The notes: generated from the letters alone by a model not told the origin. Positions 1-9,899 are shown, counted from the first letter of the stretch. The stretch is DNA of 64,000 nucleotides from Alphaproteobacteria bacterium (GCA_009920665.1 RFZL01000006.1:1-64000), one strand, 5' to 3'. Made by a program: numbers and translations.

Positions 1-29
1 AACGCCAAGGAAACGCGCAGGAAAACACC

Positions 30-690
30 ATGAAAAGCTATCAACTCGTCGCCCCGAACGCGCCGCTCGAGCTCGTCGAGACCGAGACGCCGGAACCCCA
101 GGGGACCGAAGTCCTCGTGAAGATCACCGCCTGCGGTGTGTGCCACTCGGACCTGCACTTCTGGCACGGCTATTACGACCTGGGTGACGGCAAGAAGATG
201 ACTCTGGAAGACCGCAACATCTCCCTGCCCTTCACCATGGGCCATGAACCGGTAGGTGAAGTCGTTGCCTTCGGTCCGGACGCCAAGAGCGACGCAGAAG
301 TCGGCAAGACCTACATGGTCTTCCCCTGGACGGGGCTGTGGTGACTGCGCGCGCTGCGACGAGGGTGCGGAGCAGGACTGCCCGAATGTCGCCCCGCTGG
401 GCGTGCGGCGTCCCGGCGGCTACGCGGACCACATTATCGTGCCGCATCCGCGCTACCTGGTGGATATCACCGGCGTCGATCCGCACTATGCCTGCACGCT
501 CGCCTGCGCGGGCATCACCTCCTACAGCGCCATCCGCAAGGCAAAGTCGATTTCGCCCGACGACAAGCTGGTCATCATCGGCGCGGGCGGTGTTGGGCTG
601 ACAGGTGTCGGCATCGCGCGGGATTTCATCGCCAACGAGAAGATCGTGGTCGATGTGGACGAGGAAAAGCTCGCCGCCGCGCGCGAGGCA
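30..690 (+). pseudogene. Zn-dependent alcohol dehydrogenase (MDR family), frameshifted and 3'-truncated
   Basis: ORF 30..344 gives MKSYQLVAPNAPLELVETETPEPQGTEVLVKITACGVCHSDLHFWHGYYDLG...GHEPVGEVV; homology continues in another frame as GCGDCARCDEGAEQDCPN...GAGGVGLTGVGIARDF and stops near 690 without the C-terminal domain. Confidence 0.85.
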
Positions 691-706
691 AGACAGGGAC
701 TTGAAG

Positions 707-1201
707 TCAGCTCTGCCGGAGATGCGCCGTAACGGCCAGGTCCGGACCGGCAAGCCGGTAAGCCTGGGCAAAGCCGAGCACCATCACACCACCTGTCGGG
801 CGCAGCCGCAGCAGATGAAAATCGGTGAAATCCCGGATCAGCCCCATGGTCGGGCCATGACGCGCTGCAAAACCATCACAAACAACATTGAAAAAATCGG
901 AATCACGTTCAATTTCAATTAGTTCAGCATCAAACTTTATGCGTTTTCTGGCCCATATATTCTGTGCGCCTTCCTCATCCTCGATAACAAGACATGCCGC
1001 CATTCCGGCCTCCAGCATGGCCCGGACATGCGCCGACAGGCGGCTTGGATAAATGAACATCGCACCATCATGCCGAATGACAGGTGTTACCCCCATTTCT
1101 GGCATCTCACCCTCGCCCGGCGCCGCCATCAGGATTGTTCGCGCCCTTGCCAGCAAGCCGTCTCGCGCCAACTCAAGGTCCGGTATGTCGATATCGTCCA
1201 T
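707..1201 (-). CDS. HugZ / pyridoxamine 5'-phosphate oxidase-like family protein
   Basis: MDDIDIPDLELARDGLLARARTILMAAPGEGEMPEMGVTPVIRHDGAMFIYPSRLSAHVRAMLEAGMAACLVIEDEEGAQNIWARKRIKFDAE; PNPOx-like split-barrel pattern. Confidence 0.7.
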   Translation of the reverse strand: MDDIDIPDLELARDGLLARARTILMAAPGEGEMPEMGVTPVIRHDGAMFIYPSRLSAHVRAMLEAGMAACLVIEDEEGAQNIWARKRIKFDAELIEIERDSDFFNVVCDGFAARHGPTMGLIRDFTDFHLLRLRPTGGVMVLGFAQAYRLAGPDLAVTAHLRQS

Positions 1202-1334
1202 GATGCATCCTTTCGGCGTGGCGGTGTCATGATCCACTTGCGGCCGTGCCGCTTCGCCTGTATCTGCTTAGATATGACGTATCGCCAGGCGTGCAAGCCG
1301 GGCAAAATCCGTTACCCCCGGACGAGACAGGCAA

Positions 1335-1979
1335 ATGCAGGACCAGTCAGCCACGACAGATACAAGAACCGTAACGGTGGAGGTGTTCGCCGATGTGATC
1401 TGCCCGTGGTGCTATATCGGCAAACGCCGTCTCGACATGGCCTTCGAGGCGCGCCGCGATGTCAGGCCATCCTATGTCTGGCGCACTTTCCTCCTGAACC
1501 CGACCATGCCGTCCGAGGGCATGGAACGGCTGGCCTATCTGAACGCCAAATTCGGCAATTCGGCGGCCGCGGTCTATGGGCGTATCGCGGCAGCCGGGCT
1601 CGACAGCGGGATCGAATTCCGTTTCGACGCTATCTCACGGACACCGGACAGCCGGCCGGCACACCGGATGCTGATCGCGGCCGGGCCCGACAGTGCCGAG
1701 CTGTCAGAAGCCATCTACCGCGCCTATTTTACCGATGGTCAGGATATCAGCGACCCTGCCGTTCTGGAGACCATCGCCGCTGAATTCGGACGTTCCGACC
1801 TGATTGAGGCAGCAGCAGATGACGCTGTCGCGCGCCAGCTCGACACGCATCTTGCGACCGGCAACCGGATGCGGCTTGACGGGGTGCCATTCTTCATCTT
1901 CGGCGGCAAATACGCCATTGCCGGAGCCCATCTTCCCGAACATCTGGTACCGGCGATTGATGCCGCGGCGGCGATCTGA
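1335..1979 (+). CDS. DsbA-family oxidoreductase (FrnE-like)
   Basis: VEVFADVICPWCYIGKRRLDMAF: thioredoxin-like CPWC motif with FrnE-like context. Confidence 0.85.
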   Translation: MQDQSATTDTRTVTVEVFADVICPWCYIGKRRLDMAFEARRDVRPSYVWRTFLLNPTMPSEGMERLAYLNAKFGNSAAAVYGRIAAAGLDSGIEFRFDAISRTPDSRPAHRMLIAAGPDSAELSEAIYRAYFTDGQDISDPAVLETIAAEFGRSDLIEAAADDAVARQLDTHLATGNRMRLDGVPFFIFGGKYAIAGAHLPEHLVPAIDAAAAI

Positions 1980-1982
1980 GGG

Positions 1983-4900
1983 TCATGCGCCAAGCGCGAT
2001 AAGTTCCTGCACAATCTGCTTGCAAACCGCCGGCCGGTCTTCGGCGACCGGCATCGCCCGCTGCATGACAAGCTTGTGATCGGCGCGAAGCTGCACCTCG
2101 CCTGCCTTGCCGGCGATCCAGGCAACAAGCTGTTCCGGCCGGGCGAATTCATTGTTGCGGAAGGCCAGTGACAGACCTTTCGGCCCGACATCGATACGCT
2201 CGATACCGACATGGCGGCACAGCTGTTTCAACTCGATCACCGCCAGAAGATTGCGGACCGAATCAGGCACCACCCCGAAACGGTCAACAAGCTCGGCGAT
2301 CAGACCGTCAGCCTCGGCCGCGATATCGAGATTGGCGATGCGACGATAGAGCGACAGCCTGACCGTCAGGTCGGTGACATAGTCCTCGGGGATCCGCACC
2401 TCCAGCCCCAGATTGAGCTGCGGCGTCCAGTCAGGCTCGGCGCTATCGGCATCACCGCCGGTCCGCGCCGTCTCGACAGCCTGGCGTAGCATTTCCTGAT
2501 AGAGTTCGACCCCGACCTCACGGACATGGCCGGATTGCTCATCACCAAGCAGATTGCCGGCGCCGCGGATATCCATGTCATAGGAGGCAAGCGTGAACCC
2601 GGCGCCAAGCGTATCCAGCGTCTGCATGACTTCGAGCCGGCGCCGCGCATGCGGGGTCAGCAACCGGTTCGGATCCGATGTCAGATAGGCATAGGCGCGC
2701 TGACGCCCACGCCCGACACGCCCGCGAAGCTGGTAGAGCTGTGACAGGCCGAACATGTCGGCGCGGTGGATGATCATCGTGTTGGCGGTCGGGATATCGA
2801 TTCCCGACTCGACGATGTTGGTCGACAGCAGGATGTCGGCATCACCATCGGCGAACTTCGTCATCACATTGTCCAGTTCGGCTGCCGGCATACGCCCATG
2901 CGCCGACAGGATCCTGGCATCCGGAACCAGCGCTGTCAGCCGGTCATAGACACGCTGCAAATCCTCGATTCGCGGACAGACGCAGAACACCTGACCGCCC
3001 CGGAACATCTCGCGCTTGATGGCTTCACGCAGCACCACGCCATCCCAAGGACCGACAAAGGTCCGCACGGCAAGCCGGTCGACAGGCGGGGTGGCGATCA
3101 GCGACATCTCGCGAACTCCCGACAGCGCCATCTGCAGGGTGCGCGGAATCGGCGTGGCAGACAGCGTCAGGACATGGATATCACCGCGAAATTCCTTCAG
3201 CCGCTCTTTCTGCCCGACACCAAAATGCTGTTCCTCATCGACAATCAGCAGGCCGAGATTGTTGAAGCTGACGGATTTGGCAAGCAGCGCATGTGTGCCA
3301 ATGGCGATCTGCACGTCGCCGGTGGCGATATCGGCACGGATCTGCTTGGCCTCGGCGGGCGGTGTCATGCGCGACAGCACGCCGATCCGCACCGGGAATC
3401 CGGCAAAGCGCTCGGCAAAGAGCCGCCCATGCTGGCGTGCCAGCAGCGTCGTCGGCGCCACCAGCGCCACCTGATAGCCCGACATCGCAGCAATAAAGGC
3501 GGCACGAAGGGCCACCTCGGTCTTGCCAAAGCCGACATCACCGCAGATCAACCGGTCGGTGGCACGCCCAGAGGCAAGATCGCCGACGACATCCTCGATG
3601 GCGCCAAGCTGGTCATCGGTCTCGGCAAAACCGAAGCGAGCGCAGAATTCGGCGAAACTGCCGGCCTCCGGCTGTAGCGGTTCGGCACGCGCTGTTTGAC
3701 GCTGTGCCGCGATATTGATCAGCTGTTCAGCCATGATCCGCACCCGGCCCTTGATCCGGGCCACCCGCGCCTGCCAGGCGGCGCCGCCGAGCCTGTCCAG
3801 CTGTGCATCGGTGCCGGCGCTGCCATATCGCGTCAGAATCTCGATATTCTCGACCGGCAGGTAAAGCTTGTCACCACCGGCATAGACCAGCTGCAGACAG
3901 TCATGCGGGCCACCGGAGGAATCGATGATCACCAGCCCTTCATAGCGCCCGATACCATGCTCGGCATGGACGACAAGATCACCCTCTTCAAGCGCGCTGA
4001 CCTCGCGAAGGAAATCCTCGCCGCGCCCGCGCCGCGCCCGTGGCCGTGACAGGCGCTGGCCGAAGATATCGGTTTCGGTGATGACAAGCAGCCGGTCGGT
4101 CTGGAACCCGGCATCAAGCGGCCAGTCGATCAGGTGAACCACGCCTTCCTTCAGATCATCCAGACTGTCAACATGCCTGACCTCGCAGCCAAGATGCGCC
4201 TGCGCCAACTCATCAAGGCGCGCCATCGCCCCGTCGCCGGCGCCCGCAATCACCACCGGGCGGCCCTGCGCCTTGCCTTCCTCGGCGAGGATGGCGGCGA
4301 TTTCGACCATGACCGATTGGCTTGTCTGTGAGTTGGTGAGCACGAGACCGGCTCGCCCCCCAGCATCATTGGCGCCAGCATCATTGGCGCCAGCATCATT
4401 ACCCCCCCCGTCATGGCCAGTCGCGCCATGATCAGATGCCGGCGGCGGGGCTACATAGGGCATCAAGCGGGCCGCCAAGGCCAGCACATCGTCAAGTTCC
4501 CTTTCATCAAGATACAGCCGGTCCTCGGGAAGCGGACGGTAGGCCATGTTGCCATCCTCATCCGCTGAATCCCGCCGTGCCGCGAAAAAGTCTCCAATCT
4601 GTGCCAGACGCGCGGCAATGGCGGCATCGGCCTCATGGTCGAGGACAAGCTGCCATCGTGGACAGTAATCGGTCAGCCTCGCCAGCGTTTCATGGAACAG
4701 CGGCAGCCAATGTTCGGCCCCGGGGTGCATCCGCCCGGCTGACACCGACTCATACAGTGCATCGCGGCTCGCCAGCGCGCCGAAGGCGGCGCGATAGCCG
4801 GTCCGGAAGCGTTCCACCGCCGTTTCATCAAGCTGAAACTCGGCGACGGGGCGCAGAACCAGCTGCTCCATCCGCGTACCGCCACGCTGCGTCGCCGCGT

Positions 4901-5483
4901 CAAAAGTACGAATCGTTTCCAGTTCATCACCGAAGAAATCAAGCCTTGCCGGCGCCTCGCATCCCGGCGGGAAGATATCCAGAATGCCGCCACGAAGGGC
5001 GAATTCGCCGGTCTCGCGCACCGTATCGGTGCGAAGATAGCCCTGCCCCGCCAGAAATTCGGCAAGACGAGCGGGCCCGGTGGCATCGCCGGGACACAAT
5101 AACAGCGACCTCTCGGCGAAATAGTCCGGTGGCGGCACACGCTGCATCAGCGCATTCACCGTTGTCACGACAAGCGCGCCGCCGCCGGCATCATCGCCTT
5201 CGGCAAGCTGCGCCAATGTCTCGACACGCTGACCGACAAGTGCGCTCTGCGGCGACAGCCGGTCGTAGGGAAGACAGTCCCAGGCCGGAAAGACATGAAC
5301 CGGAACCGACGGGATCAGCCGTTCCATGGCATCGCGCATCGCCATCATGCGGGCATCATCACGCGCCACATAGACAAGCCGTCGCCCGGCAGCAAGCCAG
5401 CCTTTCAGTGCCAGCATGCTGGCCCCGTCAGGCACGCCCCATACCATGCCCTCAGGCTGGGTTGAATTCAATAATTCAGTCAC
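1983..5483 (-). CDS. mfd: Transcription-repair coupling factor Mfd
   Basis: 1166 aa; helicase motifs GDVGFGKTEVALRAAF, DEEQHFGVGQKE, LSATPIPRTLQMALSG, QLRGRVGRGRQRAYAY; CarD-like RID segment. Confidence 0.98.
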   Translation of the reverse strand: MTELLNSTQPEGMVWGVPDGASMLALKGWLAAGRRLVYVARDDARMMAMRDAMERLIPSVPVHVFPAWDCLPYDRLSPQSALVGQRVETLAQLAEGDDAGGGALVVTTVNALMQRVPPPDYFAERSLLLCPGDATGPARLAEFLAGQGYLRTDTVRETGEFALRGGILDIFPPGCEAPARLDFFGDELETIRTFDAATQRGGTRMEQLVLRPVAEFQLDETAVERFRTGYRAAFGALASRDALYESVSAGRMHPGAEHWLPLFHETLARLTDYCPRWQLVLDHEADAAIAARLAQIGDFFAARRDSADEDGNMAYRPLPEDRLYLDERELDDVLALAARLMPYVAPPPASDHGATGHDGGGNDAGANDAGANDAGGRAGLVLTNSQTSQSVMVEIAAILAEEGKAQGRPVVIAGAGDGAMARLDELAQAHLGCEVRHVDSLDDLKEGVVHLIDWPLDAGFQTDRLLVITETDIFGQRLSRPRARRGRGEDFLREVSALEEGDLVVHAEHGIGRYEGLVIIDSSGGPHDCLQLVYAGGDKLYLPVENIEILTRYGSAGTDAQLDRLGGAAWQARVARIKGRVRIMAEQLINIAAQRQTARAEPLQPEAGSFAEFCARFGFAETDDQLGAIEDVVGDLASGRATDRLICGDVGFGKTEVALRAAFIAAMSGYQVALVAPTTLLARQHGRLFAERFAGFPVRIGVLSRMTPPAEAKQIRADIATGDVQIAIGTHALLAKSVSFNNLGLLIVDEEQHFGVGQKERLKEFRGDIHVLTLSATPIPRTLQMALSGVREMSLIATPPVDRLAVRTFVGPWDGVVLREAIKREMFRGGQVFCVCPRIEDLQRVYDRLTALVPDARILSAHGRMPAAELDNVMTKFADGDADILLSTNIVESGIDIPTANTMIIHRADMFGLSQLYQLRGRVGRGRQRAYAYLTSDPNRLLTPHARRRLEVMQTLDTLGAGFTLASYDMDIRGAGNLLGDEQSGHVREVGVELYQEMLRQAVETARTGGDADSAEPDWTPQLNLGLEVRIPEDYVTDLTVRLSLYRRIANLDIAAEADGLIAELVDRFGVVPDSVRNLLAVIELKQLCRHVGIERIDVGPKGLSLAFRNNEFARPEQLVAWIAGKAGEVQLRADHKLVMQRAMPVAEDRPAVCKQIVQELIALGA
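4361..4409. repeat. 15-bp in-frame tandem repeat (agcatcattggcgcc) followed by a C8 (G8 in coding strand) tract inside mfd
   Basis: cagcatcattggcgccagcatcattggcgccagcatcattacccccccc; encodes GGGNDAGANDAGANDAGG. Confidence 0.9.
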
Positions 5484-5486
5484 TTG

Positions 5487-5747
5487 TCAAACGTTCCTGA
5501 ACTTTTTAATCAATTCCAGAACCGAGGTATCATACTGGGCCGGCACCGGCTCGGTACCGCTGACCCAGAGATAGATCTGACCATCACCCGCCTCCAGCAG
5601 CGCCTCATAATGGTCAAGCTCCTGATCATCAAGACCGGCAAGGTGGTCCTGCGCGAAGCGGCCGAGAAGAAGATCGGTTTCCTTCATGCCGGTATAGCTG
5701 GACTGATAGACCAGACGGCGAATCCTCGTATTGCGGGTCTCGGTCAT
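5487..5747 (-). CDS. sdhE: FAD assembly factor SdhE (succinate dehydrogenase assembly factor 2)
   Basis: MTETRNTRIRRLVYQSSYTGMKETDLLLGRFAQDHLAGLDDQELDHYEALLEAGDGQIYLWVSG; RGMKE-like motif region. Confidence 0.9.
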   Translation of the reverse strand: MTETRNTRIRRLVYQSSYTGMKETDLLLGRFAQDHLAGLDDQELDHYEALLEAGDGQIYLWVSGTEPVPAQYDTSVLELIKKFRNV

Positions 5748-5968
5748 ATCGCGGGACTTCCAGAGATGGTTCAGAGCGGACAAAATCAGCAGTGGGCCAA
5801 AAATGACCCGCCCGGGCAATATGGCGTTGTTCGGTAACAAAGCAATGGGTTTTGACCGATAAAGGCGGCAGGCGGGCGTGAAATTTCCCGCAACGCCCGG
5901 TCATCACATTTTGTCACAGCGGGGCTTTCCTGTAGTCTGGAATGCGATCTGCGCGTGAATGAGCGGCC

Positions 5969-8062
5969 ATGCACCCAAAACGACCAACAGAGATATTCGG
6001 CCTGTTCGCCACCACCACGGTTCTTCCCGGGGTCGGGCCAAAACTGGCCGGCATTCTGGAGAAACGGATCGGCGCGCATGTCATCGACCTGCTGCGCCAT
6101 CTGCCGGTTGGCCTGATCGACCGGCGCGCGCGGCCGTCGCTGGATCACGTTGTGGACGGCAGCATCGCCACCTTCGAGGTTCTTGTTGTCAAGCATGACC
6201 GCCCGCCCCCCGGAACCCGTCGTCCTTGGCGGGTCATTGCCGAGAATGAAACCGGCCGGCTCGAGATCATCTTCTTCCACGCCCGCGATGATTATGTGGC
6301 GCGGGCACTGCCGGCGGGTGAGAGGCGAATCGTCAGTGGCCGTGTCGAGATTCGCCAGGGCCGCGCGCAGATGGCGCATCCCGATCACATCGTCGATCCG
6401 GACAACAGCGCCGAGATGCCCCTGATCGAACCTGTCTACCCGCTGACTGCCGGGCTGACCCCGAAAATGCTGCGGCGCGCGATCGAGGGCGCGCTGACAC
6501 GCCTTCCGAATCTGCGCGAATGGATCCCGCAAACTGTGATGAGTGAGCGCAACTGGCCGGATTACGCCACCGCCATGCGCGATGCGCATCATCCGCAGAC
6601 AGCTGATGACCTGCTGCCACAGGCGCCGACGCGCAGTCGCCTTGCCTTTGATGAATTGCTGGCCAACCAGCTTGCCCTGGCCCTTGTCCGCCACGCCGCC
6701 GCGGAGGCGATGCCGGGGCGGCGCTTTGCCGGCACCGGCGCGTTGACAGCGACGTTGCTGAACAGCCTTCCCTTCACCCTGACCGGTGCGCAGCAGCGCG
6801 CGATCAAGGAAATCCGCGCCGACCAGCAGGCAGGGTCACGCATGCTGCGGATGCTGCAGGGTGATGTAGGGTCGGGCAAGACGCTGGTGGCGTTGTTTGC
6901 GATGCTGCATGCTGTTGAAACCGGCGTACAGGCGGCGCTCCTGGCACCGACCGAGATTCTGGCGCGCCAGCATCATGCCACAATCAACGCGTTTCTAGCG
7001 CCGCTTGGCATGGAGGCGCGACTGCTTCTTGGACAGGGACGCGGCGGGGCGCGCAAAGCCGTCATCAACGAGCTTGCGGACGGTACCGCACAGATTGTCA
7101 TCGGCACGCATGCGCTGATCTCGGAGGGGGTGAGCTATCATGACCTCGGACTTGCCGTGGTCGATGAACAGCATCGTTTTGGCGTGCGCCAGCGGATCCT
7201 TCTCGGGCAGAAGGGCCGGGGCGTCGATGTCATCGTGATGACAGCAACGCCGATTCCGCGATCTCTGGCGATGACAGCCTATGGCGATCTGAACCAGTCG
7301 CGGCTTGACGAAAAACCGGCCGGCCGGCTGCCGATCGACACCCGCGCCCTGCCCCTCGACAGGCTTGGTGATGTGGTGAGCCGCCTGCGGGCGGCCCTGG
7401 CCGGCGGGCGGCGCGCCTACTGGATCTGTCCGCTTGTCGAGGAATCGGAGAAGCTCGACGTTGCCGCCGCCGAGGACCGCCATGCCGCGCTGGCGCAGGC
7501 GCTGCCCGGTATCGATGTCGCACTGGCGCATGGCAAGATGAAGGCCGCCGAGCGGGATGATGCCATGCAGCGTTTCCGCAGCGGTGCGGCACCATTGCTG
7601 GTGGCGACCACGGTTGTCGAAGTCGGGGTCGATGTGCCGGAAGCCAGCGTCATCATCATCGAGCATGCCGAACGTTTTGGCCTGGCACAGCTTCATCAGC
7701 TGCGGGGCCGCGTCGGACGAAGCGACACCGCCTCATCCTGCCTGCTGCTCTATCAGGGCCCCTTGTCGGAAACGGCGACGGCACGGCTGGATGTGATGCG
7801 CGAGACCAATGACGGCTTCGTCATCGCCGAGCGCGATCTGGAACTGCGCGGCCCCGGTGAATTCCTCGGCCAGCGGCAGTCCGGCGTACCGGAATTCATT
7901 CTGGCCGACCTTGCGGCGCATCAGGATCTGCTGGCGCTCGCCCGCGACGTGGCGCGCGGCATGATCGGCCCCGACAACCAGCCTGTCGACCGCGCGCAAT
8001 GTGATCTGTTGCTGAGCCTGTTCGAGCGGGACAGCGCTGTCAGGTTCCTCGCCTCGGGCTAG
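5969..8062 (+). CDS. recG: ATP-dependent DNA helicase RecG
   Basis: 697 aa; GDVGSGKTLVALFAM, DEQHRFGVRQR, MTATPIPRSLAMTAYGDL, HQLRGRVGRSD. Confidence 0.98.
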   Translation: MHPKRPTEIFGLFATTTVLPGVGPKLAGILEKRIGAHVIDLLRHLPVGLIDRRARPSLDHVVDGSIATFEVLVVKHDRPPPGTRRPWRVIAENETGRLEIIFFHARDDYVARALPAGERRIVSGRVEIRQGRAQMAHPDHIVDPDNSAEMPLIEPVYPLTAGLTPKMLRRAIEGALTRLPNLREWIPQTVMSERNWPDYATAMRDAHHPQTADDLLPQAPTRSRLAFDELLANQLALALVRHAAAEAMPGRRFAGTGALTATLLNSLPFTLTGAQQRAIKEIRADQQAGSRMLRMLQGDVGSGKTLVALFAMLHAVETGVQAALLAPTEILARQHHATINAFLAPLGMEARLLLGQGRGGARKAVINELADGTAQIVIGTHALISEGVSYHDLGLAVVDEQHRFGVRQRILLGQKGRGVDVIVMTATPIPRSLAMTAYGDLNQSRLDEKPAGRLPIDTRALPLDRLGDVVSRLRAALAGGRRAYWICPLVEESEKLDVAAAEDRHAALAQALPGIDVALAHGKMKAAERDDAMQRFRSGAAPLLVATTVVEVGVDVPEASVIIIEHAERFGLAQLHQLRGRVGRSDTASSCLLLYQGPLSETATARLDVMRETNDGFVIAERDLELRGPGEFLGQRQSGVPEFILADLAAHQDLLALARDVARGMIGPDNQPVDRAQCDLLLSLFERDSAVRFLASG

Positions 8063-8877
8063 CCGGTTGCCCCCTTCTTGGCCGATGTCTTTTTGGCCGA
8101 TGTCTTTTTGGCCGGGCGGCGTGTGGCGGGTGTCTTGGCGCGGGTACGTCCGGCGGCCCTGGCTTTTGGAGCGGCTTTTGGAGCGGCTTTTTTTTCCTTC
8201 GCCGCACCCTTCTTCGCCTTGCTGCCCTTGCCATTGCCATTTTCCGGCGGGTGAACAATACCGCCCGAGACAACAAGCTTCACCGCATCCTCGACCGACA
8301 TCTCCAGATAAATGATTTCATCGCGTGGGCAGAACAGCAGGAACCCCGAAGTCGGGTTGGGTGTCGTCGGAATGAAGACATTCACCATCTCGATGTCGAT
8401 CTGCTCGGCCACCTCGCCTCTGGTGCCGCCGGTCACAAAGCCAATGACCCACAGGCCACGGCGCGGATACTCGACCAGGACCGCGTCGCGAAACGCGTCG
8501 GACTGTGTCGAGATCACAGTTTCGAGGATTTGCTTGCTGGCGCCATAGATCGTCCGCACAACCGGCATGCGGTTGAGGATCGACTCTCCCAGCTTGATGA
8601 TCCAGCGGCCGAGGAAGCCGGCTGCGACCGCACCAATGACGGTAATCAGGATCAGGCCGATGATCAGACCGGCGCCGGGGATACTAGCGAAGACAAGCTG
8701 ATTGAAACCCGGCAGTATGCTCGCCACCTGCCCGTCGATCAACTCGATGGCAGCCCAGGTTATGTAGACCGTCAGCAGCACCGGCGCTGTGACAAGAAGA
8801 CCAGTCAGGAACCATGAGCGCAGGCGCCCCAGCACCCCCGGGCGTTTTACCGGTGTCTGTCCGGAGGCGTCTGTCAT
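8059..8877 (-). CDS. DUF502-family membrane protein with Lys/Ala-rich C-terminal tail
   Basis: LRSWFLTGLLVTAPVLLTVYITW...PGAGLIIGLILITVIGAVAAGFLGRWIIKLGE...VRTIYGASKQ; tail KAAPKARAAGRTRAKTPATRRPAKKTSAKKTSAKKGATG. Confidence 0.85.
   Translation of the reverse strand: MTDASGQTPVKRPGVLGRLRSWFLTGLLVTAPVLLTVYITWAAIELIDGQVASILPGFNQLVFASIPGAGLIIGLILITVIGAVAAGFLGRWIIKLGESILNRMPVVRTIYGASKQILETVISTQSDAFRDAVLVEYPRRGLWVIGFVTGGTRGEVAEQIDIEMVNVFIPTTPNPTSGFLLFCPRDEIIYLEMSVEDAVKLVVSGGIVHPPENGNGKGSKAKKGAAKEKKAAPKAAPKARAAGRTRAKTPATRRPAKKTSAKKTSAKKGATG
8075..8113. repeat. 15-bp tandem repeat (tttttggccgatgtc) in the DUF502 C-terminal coding region
   Basis: ttcttggccgatgtctttttggccgatgtctttttggcc. Confidence 0.85.
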
Positions 8878-9026
8878 GGCAATTTCCTTTCAAGGGCGTG
8901 ACGCGGACGATAATGCTGAGAAAAGGCATTTCACGCAAGAGAATGCCACGATATGGTCAGGCATCATTGCCGGCCCACGGCAAACAGGCCAGAATATCGC
9001 CTCCACATCAGCAGGAATTTCCGCCC

Positions 9027-9860
9027 ATGACAGCCAGCCAGCCAGCCGTTTCCGCGCCGGAGATGCTTGAACAGCTTGACCGGATCATCGAGATCATGCG
9101 CCGGCTTCGTGACCCCGAAACCGGCTGCCCCTGGGATGTCGAGCAGGATTTTGCGAGCATCACGCCCTACACCATCGAGGAGGCCTATGAGGTCGCCGAC
9201 GCCGTGCAGCGCGGGAATGTGGATGATATCCGCGACGAGCTTGGCGATCTGTTGCTGCAGGTGGTCTTCCAGTCCCGGATCGCCGAGGAGGCAGGGCTGT
9301 TTTCGTTGGCCGATGTGGCGCGTGGCATTTCCGACAAGATGGTCGAACGCCACCCGCATGTCTTTGGCGACGAGGCGCGGCCGGAGGCGCGCCAACAAAG
9401 CCGCCGGTGGGAGGACATCAAGGCCGCTGAGCGCGCGCGTCGTGGCCAGACCGGTGTCCTGGATGACGTGGCAGCGGGCCTGCCGCCGATGTTGCGGGCG
9501 TTGAAACTTCAGAAACGTGCCGCGCGGGTCGGATTTGACTGGTCCGATATTGATCCGGTCATTGACAAGCTTCATGAGGAAACGAGCGAACTCCGTGATG
9601 AACTGGCACAAGCGCCGGTGGATCATGCGAAGATCGAGGATGAGGTCGGCGACATCCTGTTTGTTGCGGTCAATCTGGCAAGGCAGGCCGGTGTCGATCC
9701 GGAAACCGCCCTGATGAAATGCAACAGAAAGTTTGAAAGCAGGTTCAGGTATATTGAACAACAAGTTGAAAAAGATGGAAAAGACCTGAAGAACACGTCA
9801 CTTGAAGTGATGGAGTTCCACTGGCAGGCGGCAAAATCCGCCTTGAAAGCCGCCTCATAG
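9027..9860 (+). CDS. mazG: Nucleoside triphosphate pyrophosphohydrolase MazG
   Basis: RDPETGCPWDVEQDFASITPYTIEEAYEVADAV...DELGDLLLQVVFQSRIAEE; ATG at 9027 chosen over the longer ORF start at 8814. Confidence 0.96.
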   Translation: MTASQPAVSAPEMLEQLDRIIEIMRRLRDPETGCPWDVEQDFASITPYTIEEAYEVADAVQRGNVDDIRDELGDLLLQVVFQSRIAEEAGLFSLADVARGISDKMVERHPHVFGDEARPEARQQSRRWEDIKAAERARRGQTGVLDDVAAGLPPMLRALKLQKRAARVGFDWSDIDPVIDKLHEETSELRDELAQAPVDHAKIEDEVGDILFVAVNLARQAGVDPETALMKCNRKFESRFRYIEQQVEKDGKDLKNTSLEVMEFHWQAAKSALKAAS

Positions 9861-9899
9861 CTTTTCATCCATCCGGCCTGGCGGTTGTCGGGATTGACG

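Noticed and set aside
232-771. Long antisense ORF over the alcohol dehydrogenase
   Set aside because: Low-complexity Arg/Ala/Gly-rich translation; typical shadow ORF of a GC-rich coding region.
2766-3677. 303-aa plus-strand ORF opposite mfd
   Set aside because: Antisense to a confident mfd; His/Arg/Gln-rich composition with no recognisable domain.
4361-4400. Possible CRISPR-like array in mfd
   Set aside because: Contiguous 15-mers without spacers; coding minisatellite instead.
4436-5500. 354-aa plus-strand ORF opposite the mfd 5' region
   Set aside because: Shadow ORF rich in Arg/Pro/His; mfd homology on the other strand is unambiguous.
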